Assembly (NCBI GenBank): GCA_938048505.1 | Contig: CALIUX010000153.1 | Location: 1-25,697, forward strand | Length of the DNA stretch: 25,697 nt | Reading direction: 5' to 3' | Source of the DNA: an uncultured Pseudomonadales bacterium | GTDB lineage: Bacteria; Pseudomonadota; Gammaproteobacteria; Pseudomonadales; Cellvibrionaceae | Shown here: piece by piece, positions 1 through 7,985 of the stretch | Layout of the letters: every line of letters starts with the position of its first letter | How positions within the stretch are numbered: position 1 is the first letter of the stretch | Position numbers and translations under genes: made by a program | The notes under the pieces: generated by a model | The model's database searches: none | Seen by the model: the letters and a program-made list of their open reading frames with translations, nothing else | Told to the model about the DNA's origin: nothing

Positions 1-954
1 GTGCATATAAGGTGAGCCAATGCGTTTCATTTCGTGGTCGATGGCCCTTGCTACGACGTCCCTTGGTGCAAGTTCTGCCTTAGGGTGAAAGTCGGGCATA
101 AAACGTTGGCCATCAGGCCGCTTAAGTAAGGCCCCTTCGCCGCGTAACGCTTCAGTCATTAAAAATGATTTCGCTTTAGGGTGGTAAAGGGTAGTAGGGT
201 GAAACTGGTTGAACTCCATATTGCCAATGCGACACCCCGCGCGCCAAGCCATGGCAATACCATCACCACTAGCACTGTCTGGATTAGAGCTGTAAAGGTA
301 AACTTTACTGGCACCGCCACACGCCAGTACAACTGCTTTGGCTGCGTAGCATTCAATGGCATCAGTTTCACGGTTTAAGACGTATGCACCTGTGCAGCGA
401 GGCTTGCTGCTCTGCATATCGGGAGTACGAATGAGGTCGAGGGCGACTCGCTGTGTTTGCAATTGAATGTTCGGGTGATTCAGCGCATTTTCAAGCAATC
501 CACCATGCACAGCCTTACCTGTGGCGTCGGCGCTATGAATAATCCGGCGATGGCTGTGGCCGCCTTCTCGAGTTAAATGATAATCACCATCTGCTGAGCG
601 GGTAAAGGCAACGCCTAGTTCAATCAACCAGTTGATAGCCGCTTTGCTACGCTTAACGGTAAATTCGACGGCTTTTGGATTGCACAGGCCTGCTCCGGCT
701 TCGAGTGTATCCTTAATATGCGACTCGACCGAGTCATCATCATCTAGCACTGCGGCAATTCCGCCCTGCGCATACCACGTTGAGCCTTCTTTAAGCTCTC
801 CTTTGCTGAGTACGGTTACGGTCGCATGCTGTGCGATATGTAATGCTAAACTTAAGCCTGCTGCGCCACTACCGATCACTAATACATCGGACTGATGTGA
901 TTTTGTCTGAGAATGATGAATGTTAGAGTCGTGTGTATAAGAGTCAGTGGTCAC
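1..954 (-). CDS. nadB: L-aspartate oxidase NadB, N-terminal 318 residues (runs off window start)
   Basis: This FAD enzyme oxidises L-aspartate to iminoaspartate, the first step of de novo NAD synthesis, in the cytoplasm. The translated minus strand shows the dinucleotide fold [18 protein letters not shown] (residues 24-41), then [12 protein letters not shown] (58-69), the [16 protein letters not shown] stretch and [11 protein letters not shown], all typical of NadB and succinate dehydrogenase flavoproteins. About 318 of roughly 540 residues are present; the C-terminal helical domain lies outside the window. The start is GTG at 954. It is the first standard start in the open frame, about 20 residues before the FAD motif, and its Shine-Dalgarno sequence is weak. 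The gene is divergent from rpoE across a 226-nt spacer, a gammaproteobacterial arrangement that supports both calls. Nothing looks damaged. Confidence 0.95.
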   Translation of the reverse strand, partial: MTTDSYTHDSNIHHSQTKSHQSDVLVIGSGAAGLSLALHIAQHATVTVLSKGELKEGSTWYAQGGIAAVLDDDDSVESHIKDTLEAGAGLCNPKAVEFTVKRSKAAINWLIELGVAFTRSADGDYHLTREGGHSHRRIIHSADATGKAVHGGLLENALNHPNIQLQTQRVALDLIRTPDMQSSKPRCTGAYVLNRETDAIECYAAKAVVLACGGASKVYLYSSNPDSASGDGIAMAWRAGCRIGNMEFNQFHPTTLYHPKAKSFLMTEALRGEGALLKRPDGQRFMPDFHPKAELAPRDVVARAIDHEMKRIGSPYMH

Positions 955-1040
955 GAAAAGGATTGCCTTGGCTGTTGAACAAATGTCTAATATCGATAGT
1001 TTAATCTCGGGGCCTTCACATGTAATGCGTTCTTGTTGAA

Positions 1041-1067
1041 GAACCTTGAGCGTTATTTAGGGTCATT
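1041..1067 (+). promoter_or_regulatory. Weak sigma-E/AlgU-type promoter candidate upstream of rpoE
   Basis: GAACCT (1041-1046), a 16-nt spacer and TCATT (1063-1067) resemble the AlgU/sigma-E pattern GAACTT-N16/17-TCTGA. The -35 matches 5 of 6 bases but the -10 only 2 of 5. It would give an rpoE leader of about 110 nt. Autoregulation of rpoE is common in this family, so the site is plausible. The match is poor and may be chance. Confidence 0.25.
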
Positions 1068-1180
1068 ACATCTTAAATAACATAAATATCAAGTTTTTGG
1101 ATACGTGAATCTGCTATATCTAAACTGTAGCGGTTTTCATTTAGTGAAATACCCACATCGAATAGAGTTAGGGAGTCGGC

Positions 1181-1783
1181 ATGACCGAGTCTTCTGGGCC
1201 TGCCAGTGAGCAAAGTAAAACAACGGATGACGAGTTAGTTGCCCGTGTGCAAAAAGGTGATAAAAGAGCGTATGACTTGCTCGTCTTGAAATACCAATAC
1301 AAAGTGCAAGCGATTATTGGTCGATTTGTACGAGATTCTGCCGAGGCGCAAGATATTGCGCAAGAGACGTTTATCAAAGCTTACCGTGCATTGGCGAACT
1401 TTCGTGGTGACAGTCAATTTTATACGTGGCTGTATCGTATTGCTGTGAATACCAGTAAAAACCACTTGGTGTCGCGTGGCCGCCGTCCTCCCTCTTCAGA
1501 CATTGATGCTGAAGAGGCTGAGTTCTATGGTGGTTCTGATGCCTTGCAAGATAATGCAACACCTGAAAACCAGTTAGCCACTGAACAGCTTGAAGCAGCC
1601 ATTTATGATGCGCTAGAAAAATTGCCCGATGATCTTCGCACGGCAATTACTCTACGCGAGATGGAAGGGATGAGTTACGAAGACATTGCTCAAGCGATGG
1701 ACTGCCCAATTGGGACAGTTCGCTCACGGATATTTCGTGCACGCGAAACAATTGATAAGCATATTGGTCCACTGATACGTTAG
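1181..1783 (+). CDS. rpoE: ECF RNA polymerase sigma factor, sigma-E/AlgU
   Basis: Extracytoplasmic-stress sigma factor that directs RNA polymerase to envelope-stress promoters when freed from RseA. At 200 aa it has normal length. Region 2 (about 20-95) contains DLLVLKYQYKVQAIIGRFV, the DIAQETFIKAYRAL segment and FYTWLYRIAVNT; region 4 (about 140-195) contains LPDDLRTAITLREMEGMSYEDIAQAM and the helix-turn-helix GTVRSRIFRARE. The start ATG at 1181 has TAGGGAG 5-6 nt upstream. The next genes encode its regulators RseA, RseB and RseC in the usual order, but rseA starts 274 nt downstream, much further than in tightly packed rpoE operons. Confidence 0.97.
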   Translation: MTESSGPASEQSKTTDDELVARVQKGDKRAYDLLVLKYQYKVQAIIGRFVRDSAEAQDIAQETFIKAYRALANFRGDSQFYTWLYRIAVNTSKNHLVSRGRRPPSSDIDAEEAEFYGGSDALQDNATPENQLATEQLEAAIYDALEKLPDDLRTAITLREMEGMSYEDIAQAMDCPIGTVRSRIFRARETIDKHIGPLIR

Positions 1784-1896
1784 TGTGAGATGTTAAGCTA
1801 GGTTTTATTATTAACAATAAAGGTCAAAGCTAGTTGTAAAGTGTTAATAATACGCTCTGCATCGATATAAACGAATAAAAAGTGAGCATTTTATGT

Positions 1897-1923
1897 GAAC
1901 TTTTAGCGATCGAGATGATCTGT
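1897..1923 (+). promoter_or_regulatory. Sigma-E/AlgU-type promoter in the rpoE-rseA spacer
   Basis: GAACTTTT begins at 1897 (GAACTT 1897-1902, a perfect -35). It is followed after exactly 16 nt by TCTGT (1919-1923), matching 4 of 5 bases of the AlgU/sigma-E -10 TCTGA. Start of transcription would fall near 1930, giving rseA a leader of about 128 nt. Known biology: sigma-E and AlgU recognise GAACTT-N16/17-TCTGA. Inference: sigma-E directly drives rseA-rseB-rseC from inside the cluster, giving fast negative feedback. Confidence 0.6.
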
Positions 1924-1954
1924 GTTAGTAAGCGTTATCTGTAGCTGTTTAAGT

Positions 1955-2024
1955 TGGCTCAATACAAGCTAAATGCAAGTAAGAGCCAGCTAAATAAGAC
2001 TTGATTAGGCTATAGATTGAGCCA
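1955..2024 (+). promoter_or_regulatory. Mutually exclusive hairpins in the rseA leader
   Basis: TGGCTCAAT at 1955-1963 pairs perfectly over 9 bp with ATTGAGCCA at 2016-2024. The same left arm can instead pair over 6 bp with GAGCCA at 1983-1988. The two hairpins cannot form together, as in attenuators and thermosensors. The element ends 33 nt before the rseA ATG. There is no U-tract, so control of translation or mRNA stability is likelier than termination. Function is inferred. Confidence 0.35.
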
Positions 2025-2057
2025 CATTTTAATTTGAGATTGATACGAGAACTCTTT

Positions 2058-2807
2058 ATGGCAACTTCCTCTCAAGCTCCTTCAGAGCAAACTCTAGAAA
2101 GCCTCTCGGCAATTGTCGATGGTGAAGCCAGTGATTTTGAGTGTCGCAGGCTTCTTGATGGAGTGCATACTGAAAGCGATGTGCTCTACAGCAAGTGGCA
2201 TACTTATCACTTGGCTGGCGCGTTGATGCGTAAGGAAACATCCGGTGGGATAGATCTTAGCGCGAAAATTTCTGAAGCGATTGCTCATGAGCAGCCCTTG
2301 GTAAGCGAAGCGCCTGTATTGGGTGCGGTATTAGGAGTGAGCGATAGTCAACCTGTGAGCGCTAATAGCTCAGTGAGCAAAAAATCAGTAGGTAAGCAAA
2401 ATGTGGTGTCTTGGCATGATTGGCTTGCTAAGTCAGCTATTGCCGCTTCAGTTGCTTTGGCTGTTGTCGTAGGTGTTCAGTTTACACAAAAAGATGACCT
2501 GTCTTCTTTGCAGCCTGCGGGGCAGTTGGCTGTGAGTACGCCCTCTGAAGAACCTGTTGTTTCGGCTCCTTCTGGGTTTGACTTACCAACGCCCGTTGCA
2601 CGTAATGTGAGCCTCGGTAGTTTGGCTGAGCCACAAACCAAGTTGCAAGCCGCAGCACCAGAGCATCAACAGTTTTTAAGTAATGCTGTGATTGAAAAAG
2701 AGCTTGAACAGCTTTTTCTGGAGCATGCAGAACTAAGCAGTGAAAATGGCCAGTTTGGTTTAATGCCAATGGCTCGTAGCGCAAAAATGGCCAAGCCTGC
2801 TGAGTAA
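2058..2807 (+). CDS. rseA: Sigma-E anti-sigma factor RseA/MucA
   Basis: Single-pass inner-membrane protein that holds sigma-E inactive and is degraded by regulated proteolysis under envelope stress. The N-terminal cytoplasmic domain (residues 1-60) has the family pattern ESLSAIVDGEASDFECRRLL...YSKWHTYHLAGALMR. A hydrophobic segment at about 125-142 (SAIAASVALAVVVGV) is the membrane anchor, and about 105 residues follow in the periplasm. Start: ATG at 2058, 249 aa. An in-frame TTG at 2034 would add 8 residues, but the family's N-terminus fits the ATG better and neither has a strong Shine-Dalgarno sequence. It lies between rpoE and rseB as expected. The region is more diverged than rpoE, which is usual for this family. 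Confidence 0.92.
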   Translation: MATSSQAPSEQTLESLSAIVDGEASDFECRRLLDGVHTESDVLYSKWHTYHLAGALMRKETSGGIDLSAKISEAIAHEQPLVSEAPVLGAVLGVSDSQPVSANSSVSKKSVGKQNVVSWHDWLAKSAIAASVALAVVVGVQFTQKDDLSSLQPAGQLAVSTPSEEPVVSAPSGFDLPTPVARNVSLGSLAEPQTKLQAAAPEHQQFLSNAVIEKELEQLFLEHAELSSENGQFGLMPMARSAKMAKPAE

Positions 2808-2835
2808 GTGGTATTTGGTTTTATCGCTCATGCGT

Positions 2836-2900
2836 GAAGTGTAATTCAAGTGCAATAAGGCTAGTTGGTTGAGCTACCTACCTTATTGCATTTTCACTTC
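2836..2900 (+). terminator. Two-part stem-loop between rseA and rseB
   Basis: A perfect 10-bp stem TGCAATAAGG (2851-2860) / CCTTATTGCA (2881-2890) encloses a 20-nt loop and is followed by TTTT. Outside it, GAAGTG (2836-2841) can pair with CACTTC (2895-2900). The U-tract is short, so partial attenuation or a processing/stability site fits better than full termination. It sits 29 nt after the rseA stop and could set the RseA:RseB ratio. Confidence 0.4.
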
Positions 2901-2907
2901 TGGCGTA

Positions 2908-2935
2908 TTGATAGTGATTTTGTTGAGTATATTTT
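2908..2935 (+). promoter_or_regulatory. Weak sigma-70-like promoter upstream of rseB
   Basis: TTGATA (2908-2913) and TATTTT (2930-2935) are separated by 16 nt, just after the rseA-rseB stem-loop. It would give rseB its own transcript with a leader of about 130 nt. The region is AT-rich, so chance matches are likely. Confidence 0.25.
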
Positions 2936-3069
2936 TTATTTTTGTTTATCTTCGTAGCCCTCCTGGCCTTTAATCTGATTATTCTTCTCTGAGCGGGTTT
3001 GCTCATGATTGTAGGTTTGGTGCTGTGGTTTTCTGTAGCGTTCCAATCAACCTAGCGGTCTAGTACCCA

Positions 3070-4080
3070 TTGAATATTTTACCTCAATTCAGTTCGTATA
3101 CATCCAAGGTCATCGCCTCGCTTTTTGCTTTTTCTGTATCCTCTGCTGTTGCTGCGCAGGGTAGTACCGTTCCCCTAAATCAAATTGCATCTAATCACAG
3201 TGGTGGGTCAGCCGTTATTCAGTTGACTCGAATGATGGAGGCCCTTGAGAAGCAAAGTTATCAGGGTACGTTAACCTACGAGTTTGGTGGCCCGCTTGAG
3301 ACGCTTTCTTTTAAGAAAATGATCGCTGGAAATGAAACGCATGAGCGTATTAAGCATTTGAGTGGCAAGTCGCGTGACTTTTTGCGTAAAACGCCTGGTG
3401 GCACTTGCCGTAATGCTGCCTCGCGTTTGCTGCTTAATGCAAATGGCGCTGATGAAGTGGGTACAAATGACCCTTTGGTGCGCCTAAACCGCTTTTATTC
3501 TTTTAGGCGAATCGGGCAGAACCGTATCGCTGATAGATTAGCCGATATTATTCAAATTAGGCCTCGAAAAGCGGATCGTTATGGTATGACCTTGGGTATT
3601 GATCGTGATTCATCTTTGCCTTTGATGATGACCGTTAATGATATTCGAGGAAAGGTATTGGAGCGGTTCCAGTTTGTAGAGCTTAGTCTGGCGCCAACAA
3701 TAGGGCCTTTACATAGCGAGCAAGCATCTCAACGCCTCTTAATTAAAGATCGACCCTGTGAAGAGCCTATTATTGAGCAGGGTTGGGTGGCGAGATGGTT
3801 ACCCGATGGTTATGCTTTAGCCAGCACCTCTCAAAAAAAACCTTCTGAAAATGGCTCCAAGACGTATTTAAGTTTCACGGATGGCTTATCATCCATATCA
3901 ATTTTTGTGGCGCCAGCTGAGCAAATGACAGGTGCAGTGGGGGTCGTGCAGCGAGGTGCTACCGTTGCAGCAATGACGCTGGTTGCAAAGGGAGGGGAAT
4001 CGTTCAAGGTTTCTGTTGTAGGAGAGGTGCCACCGTCCGTTGCTCATAAAGTTGCAGCATCTATTGCTTACATTCCGTAA
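3070..4080 (+). CDS. rseB: Sigma-E regulatory protein RseB/MucB, periplasmic
   Basis: Periplasmic sensor that binds the periplasmic part of RseA and shields it from cleavage until misplaced lipopolysaccharide or lipoprotein is sensed. Residues 1-29 form a signal peptide (TSKVIASLFAFSVSSAVAA, likely cut after AVAA). The N-terminal lipoprotein-like domain has LEKQSYQGTLTYEFGGPLETL and HERIKHLSGKSRDFLRK; the C-terminal domain has WVARWLPDGYALAS and YLSFTDGLSSISIFVAP, both characteristic. At 336 aa the length is normal. The start is a TTG at 3070. No ATG precedes the signal peptide, and the Shine-Dalgarno sequence is poor, which predicts weak translation. Third gene of the rpoE cluster. Confidence 0.92.
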   Translation: MNILPQFSSYTSKVIASLFAFSVSSAVAAQGSTVPLNQIASNHSGGSAVIQLTRMMEALEKQSYQGTLTYEFGGPLETLSFKKMIAGNETHERIKHLSGKSRDFLRKTPGGTCRNAASRLLLNANGADEVGTNDPLVRLNRFYSFRRIGQNRIADRLADIIQIRPRKADRYGMTLGIDRDSSLPLMMTVNDIRGKVLERFQFVELSLAPTIGPLHSEQASQRLLIKDRPCEEPIIEQGWVARWLPDGYALASTSQKKPSENGSKTYLSFTDGLSSISIFVAPAEQMTGAVGVVQRGATVAAMTLVAKGGESFKVSVVGEVPPSVAHKVAASIAYIP

Positions 4081-4091
4081 AATAGCTTTAC

Positions 4092-4140
4092 TCTTAGCGA
4101 TATCCCGCTGGCTTCGTTGCTGGATATGCTTCTGCTAAGA
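4092..4140 (+). terminator. Imperfect stem-loop after rseB
   Basis: TCTTAGC (4092-4098) pairs with GCTAAGA (4134-4140). Inside it ATATCC (4100-4105) pairs with GGATAT (4122-4127), leaving a small asymmetric internal loop. A short T run (CTTTTTAT) comes about 10 nt later. It starts 12 nt after the rseB stop. It could be a weak terminator or an intercistronic stability element. Confidence 0.35.
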
Positions 4141-4318
4141 TTGCGCGCCTTTTTATACCTTGCACTTCATAATTATGCCTTACACTTTATAAGCTTGCTT
4201 GAAGCAGTTTGGTTGGGCGCGACGTCCTCAACGCTGAATCAGTATATGTTTATATCGCCTTTACCATTATTTGTTGTGTGCCCTGTGCTTGGCCATATTG
4301 ATCATATGGAGTGCTGTA

Positions 4319-4810
4319 ATGTCGCTTGAGCAACTTATTACCGAGCAAGCCTTAGTTATAAAGCGTGAGCAGGCGAGTTTATGGGTGGCTGCGGATAGAA
4401 GAAGTGCCTGTGCGAGCTGTCGAGTAAAATCGGGCTGCGGCACTTCTTTATTGGCAAGATTAGGTTCTGAATCAGTTTTGGTGAGAGCGCTTATCCCGTC
4501 AAGCCTTGAAAGTATTGACTTTACTGAAGGTGAAGAGGTTGAAATTGCTGTTGACCGCTATGCCTTTGTGAAGGTGTCGTTAGTGATTTACCTTTTGCCG
4601 CTTGCAGGTCTATTGTTGGGGGTGATTACCACCGGGCTGCTTTTGGGTGATGAATCAGACTTGGCAACCGCCAGTGCTGCGATTATGGGGCTAGTGGCGG
4701 GCGGAGCTTTTTCCCGTGGCTTGTTAAAGCGTTGGCACAATAGCGAGCTTTTGCAGCCTGTTGTACTGAGAAAGGTTCTGGAAAAGGGAGAAATGCCGCT
4801 TACTCTTTAG
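4319..4810 (+). CDS. rseC: SoxR-reducing/sigma-E regulatory membrane protein RseC
   Basis: RseC/MucC family inner-membrane protein of 163 aa (E. coli 159). Family members modulate sigma-E activity and, with Rsx proteins, reduce SoxR; the mechanism is not settled. The N-terminal domain carries cysteines at about 31, 34 and 40 (CASCRVKSGCGTS), a possible metal or redox site. Two hydrophobic segments follow at about 83-108 (VKVSLVIYLLPLAGLLLGVI) and 115-135. The start is ATG at 4319, with GGAG 7 nt upstream. An open frame extends 16 codons further back but lacks that ribosome site. A 238-nt spacer separates it from rseB. Confidence 0.9.
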   Translation: MSLEQLITEQALVIKREQASLWVAADRRSACASCRVKSGCGTSLLARLGSESVLVRALIPSSLESIDFTEGEEVEIAVDRYAFVKVSLVIYLLPLAGLLLGVITTGLLLGDESDLATASAAIMGLVAGGAFSRGLLKRWHNSELLQPVVLRKVLEKGEMPLTL

Positions 4811-5137
4811 CGTTAGCGCTATTTCCTAGTACCACGTTTGAGTACTACTTTTAACTACTTCTTTGTTTTTGGGGATCATAATGTGTGCTCAAGTAGCCGC
4901 TATGGTAGTTCTCCCTGCCAGCTCATGGCGTGCAGCCTGTAAATACGTTAAACTGAGCCCCATAATAAATCATTGCAATCACGTGTAGGCTAAGCCTTAT
5001 CTGTCTGGTTAAAGTATTGTTATAAAGAGCATATTGCAAAGTGCATTTTATAAAAACATTATTGAAAACAGTATGTTAAAAATACTTACCTAGAGTTGTG
5101 CTTGCTTATGCCCCTTTCTGATTAGGCCTTTATCTCA
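4811..5137 (+). other. 327-nt spacer between rseC and lepA
   Basis: A weak hairpin TAGTAC (4827-4832) / GTACTA (4842-4847), followed by CTTTT, could end the rse transcript. A second AT inverted repeat, TTATAAA/TTTATAA, lies at about 5020-5055. The position usually holds mucD/degP in Pseudomonas-type clusters, but no such gene is present. I see no convincing consensus promoter for lepA. A short open frame is listed separately. Confidence 0.5.
4881..4988 (+). CDS. Possible 35-residue small ORF, unknown function
   Basis: ATG at 4881 is preceded by GGGG with a 6-nt gap, a usable ribosome site, and the frame stays open for 35 codons to TAG at 4986. The product (MCAQVAAMVVLPASS at its start) has three cysteines and is unlike anything I recognise. 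A frame this short could be chance. The only support is the ribosome site and the otherwise empty spacer. Confidence 0.15.
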   Translation: MCAQVAAMVVLPASSWRAACKYVKLSPIINHCNHV

Positions 5138-6937
5138 GTGACAGATCTCAGTCATATTCGTAACTTCTCTATTATTGCCCATATTGATCATGGTAAATCT
5201 ACGCTTGCAGACCGTTTTATTCAGTTCTGCGGTGGGTTAACCGATCGCGAGATGGCAGCTCAAGTTCTTGACTCAATGGATATTGAGCGAGAACGCGGCA
5301 TTACAATCAAAGCTCAAAGCGTCACCCTACATTACAAAGCCAAAGATGATAAAACTTATCAACTTAACTTTATTGATACCCCAGGTCATGTTGACTTCTC
5401 TTATGAGGTTTCGCGTTCATTGGCGGCATGTGAGGGCGCTTTGTTGGTTGTTGATGCGGCTCAAGGCGTAGAGGCTCAATCGGTAGCAAACTGCTATACC
5501 GCTATTGAGCAAGACCTTGAGGTGATCCCTGTTCTGAATAAGATGGATTTGCCGCAAGCGAATCCTGAGGCTGTAGCAGAAGAAATCGAAAACATTATCG
5601 GTATTGATGCGACCGAAGCGGTACGTTGCTCGGCTAAAAGTGGTCTGGGCATTCAAGATGTTCTTGAGGTGCTTGTAGAGTCTGTTCCCCCTCCTACTGG
5701 TGATGTGGATGCACCATTACAGGCGCTGATTATAGATTCATGGTTCGATAGTTACTTGGGGGTTGTATCGCTTGTTCGAGTGAAGCAAGGCACCTTGCGA
5801 GTGAAAGATAAGATCATTTCCAAAAGCTTAGGCAAGTCACAAATTGTTGATAGCGTTGGTGTTTTTAACCCTAAGCGACATGAAACGGGTGTACTGCATG
5901 CCGGTGAAGTGGGCTTTGTTGTTGCGGGGATCAAGGACATTCATGGAGCGCCAGTGGGTGATACGATCACCCATGCCAGCAGTTCAGAAGTCGAGCCGCT
6001 GCCTGGCTTTCAAAAGGTAAAGCCTCAAGTCTATGCAGGGCTTTTTCCAGTTAGTTCTGATGATTATGAAAACTTCCGCGATGCGTTAGCAAAGCTGACT
6101 CTTAATGACGCTTCGCTTTTCTACGAGCCAGAAAGCTCTGATGCATTAGGGTTTGGTTTTCGATGTGGTTTCTTGGGTATGTTGCACATGGAAATCATTC
6201 AGGAGCGTTTGGAGCGTGAATACAACCTTGATTTAATTACTACTGCGCCAACGGTGGTTTTTGAAGTGGAGTGTAAAAATAGTGAAGTTATTCACGTTGA
6301 TAACCCATCCAAGCTCCCAGATGTAGGCTCTATCGAAGAGATGCGTGAGCCTATTGTGCAAGCGAACATTCTTGTACCGCAAGATTACCTGGGTGCAGTA
6401 ATTACGCTTTGTATTGAAAAGCGTGGTGTTCAAAAAGACATTCAATACCTTGGAAATCAAGTGCAGGTGGTTTACGAACTACCAATGAACGAAGTTGTGC
6501 TCGATTTCTTTGATCGCCTGAAGTCCGTGAGCCGGGGTTATGCGTCACTGGATTATGCGTTTCAGCGTTTTGAACCAGCAAATCTTGTTAGACTTGATGT
6601 ATTGATTAATGGCGAAAAGGTAGATGCATTGGCATTAATTGTTCACCGTGATCAATCTCATTACAAAGGCCGCGCCTTGGCTGATAAAATGAAAGAGCTG
6701 ATCCCGAGGCAAATGTTTGATGTGGCGATTCAGGCAGCGATTGGCGGACAAGTTGTTGCCAGAACAACAGTTAAAGCTTTGCGTAAAAATGTTACTGCTA
6801 AATGTTATGGCGGTGATATTACGCGTAAGAAAAAACTGTTAGAAAAGCAAAAAGCGGGTAAGAAGCGCATGAAACAAGTGGGGCGTGTTGAAATCCCTCA
6901 AGATGCTTTCTTAGCTGTATTGAAGGTCGATAGCTAA
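5138..6937 (+). CDS. lepA: Elongation factor 4 (LepA), ribosomal GTPase
   Basis: Translational GTPase thought to act on stalled or assembling ribosomes. At 599 aa it equals E. coli LepA. The G motifs are AHIDHGKST (14-22), DTPGH, and NKMD at about 134-137. The LepA-specific C-terminal part contains [23 protein letters not shown]. The start is GTG at 5138, giving the family N-terminus [20 protein letters not shown]. The Shine-Dalgarno sequence is weak (TTAGGCC, about 11 nt upstream). It is followed by lepB after 161 nt, the standard lepA-lepB order. Confidence 0.98.
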   Translation: MTDLSHIRNFSIIAHIDHGKSTLADRFIQFCGGLTDREMAAQVLDSMDIERERGITIKAQSVTLHYKAKDDKTYQLNFIDTPGHVDFSYEVSRSLAACEGALLVVDAAQGVEAQSVANCYTAIEQDLEVIPVLNKMDLPQANPEAVAEEIENIIGIDATEAVRCSAKSGLGIQDVLEVLVESVPPPTGDVDAPLQALIIDSWFDSYLGVVSLVRVKQGTLRVKDKIISKSLGKSQIVDSVGVFNPKRHETGVLHAGEVGFVVAGIKDIHGAPVGDTITHASSSEVEPLPGFQKVKPQVYAGLFPVSSDDYENFRDALAKLTLNDASLFYEPESSDALGFGFRCGFLGMLHMEIIQERLEREYNLDLITTAPTVVFEVECKNSEVIHVDNPSKLPDVGSIEEMREPIVQANILVPQDYLGAVITLCIEKRGVQKDIQYLGNQVQVVYELPMNEVVLDFFDRLKSVSRGYASLDYAFQRFEPANLVRLDVLINGEKVDALALIVHRDQSHYKGRALADKMKELIPRQMFDVAIQAAIGGQVVARTTVKALRKNVTAKCYGGDITRKKKLLEKQKAGKKRMKQVGRVEIPQDAFLAVLKVDS

Positions 6938-7098
6938 AAGCAGTTGCCACTAAAAATAATTACTACTAAAAACAGTTCTTATTACAAAAAAACAGCAAGC
7001 AGAATAGTTAGGTATATCGTTAATTCGTTGTATTTCATAAAGAATACGTCAAAAATTAACGGGACACGTTTGAGTTATTATTACAATAGGGTTGTATT

Positions 7099-7890
7099 AT
7101 GGATTTTGATTTTCCGCTCATATTGATGATCGCAGTAGCGGTGTCGGGCGTGATTTGGCTATTGGATATTTTTATCTTTTCTAAAAAAAGGGATGCTGAT
7201 GATCAAGAGCCTGTTCTGATCGAATATTCAAAATCTTTTTTCCCTGTATTGTTTTTGGTTTTCTTTTTGAGATCCTTTCTTTTTGAGCCATTCCAAATTC
7301 CTTCCGGTTCTATGATTCCCACACTTAAAGTTGGGGATTTCATACTGGTGAATAAATACTCATACGGTGTCCGTATGCCCGTCTTTCAGAAAAAGCTTTT
7401 TGATGTAGGCGAGCCTGCTAGAGGTGACGTTGTTGTCTTTTTCCCCCCCAATGTAGATAAGTACTACATTAAGCGGTTGATTGGTGTGCCTGGCGATAAA
7501 ATACGCATTAGCAATCACACGCTATTTGTTAACGGTGAAGCGCTTGAATATGAAGCGCTGTCTGATGAAGAATTAGTAGAGTTTGCAGAGATACTTGGCA
7601 CCCCTTGTGGTTTCAGTGGAAACAATCAAATTGTGAAAGAGCACTTAGGAGAAAAACCACACTATGTGCAAAAATGCTCACAGCCTTCTATGGTCAGCCG
7701 TAATGGGAGCTGGACTGTGCCCGAAGATCAATTCTTGATGATGGGTGATAATCGAGATAATAGTCAGGACGGCCGTATTTTTGGCATGGTGCCTGAAGAA
7801 AATCTAGTCGGCCGTGCTTTTGCCATTTGGATGCATTGGCCTGAGTTAACCAGTGTGCCAAGCTTTAGTCGTACGGGTGCTATCCAATAA
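7099..7890 (+). CDS. lepB: Signal peptidase I
   Basis: Inner-membrane serine protease that cuts signal peptides from exported proteins on the periplasmic side. It has 263 aa. Hydrophobic segments lie at about 6-27 and 47-62. The catalytic serine is S71 in PSGSMIPTL and the lysine general base is K125 in YYIKRLIGVPGDK. The conserved GDNRDNSQDGR box lies near 214-224. Two cysteines in the insert (about residues 170-195) resemble the disulfide-bearing insert of E. coli LepB. ATG at 7099 has TAGGG about 7 nt upstream. A likely client in this window is the secreted protease encoded at 12558-13976. Confidence 0.97.
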   Translation: MDFDFPLILMIAVAVSGVIWLLDIFIFSKKRDADDQEPVLIEYSKSFFPVLFLVFFLRSFLFEPFQIPSGSMIPTLKVGDFILVNKYSYGVRMPVFQKKLFDVGEPARGDVVVFFPPNVDKYYIKRLIGVPGDKIRISNHTLFVNGEALEYEALSDEELVEFAEILGTPCGFSGNNQIVKEHLGEKPHYVQKCSQPSMVSRNGSWTVPEDQFLMMGDNRDNSQDGRIFGMVPEENLVGRAFAIWMHWPELTSVPSFSRTGAIQ

Positions 7891-7906
7891 CCATAAATCA
7901 TTAACG

Positions 7907-7970
7907 AGGCTAATTTGCATTATATTCTCTTACTGGTGATGCAATTAGCCTGTTTCAAATGTAGAGAATA
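7907..7970 (+). promoter_or_regulatory. Hairpin with possible pseudoknot upstream of DUF4845-rnc
   Basis: AGGCTAATTTGCAT (7907-7920) pairs with ATGCAATTAGCCT (7939-7951) with a single bulged T. Within its loop TATTCTCT (7923-7930) is perfectly complementary to AGAGAATA (7963-7970), which lies just before the ribosome site of the next gene. Both helices together would form an H-type pseudoknot; alternatively they are sequential or competing structures. Because rnc lies in the same operon and E. coli RNase III cleaves its own leader, an RNase III processing site is possible but unproven. Confidence 0.4.
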
Positions 7971-7985
7971 ACAAGAGAGTGTACT

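Noticed and set aside
4117..4329. Open frame of 70 residues with hydrophobic stretches between rseB and rseC
   Set aside because: No ribosome site; it overlaps the stem-loop at 4092-4140 and the rseC start, and has irregular composition. Likely chance.
6944..7126. 60-residue open frame between lepA and lepB
   Set aside because: It runs into lepB in another frame; its Lys/Tyr/Ser-rich product reflects AT-rich spacer, with no ribosome site.
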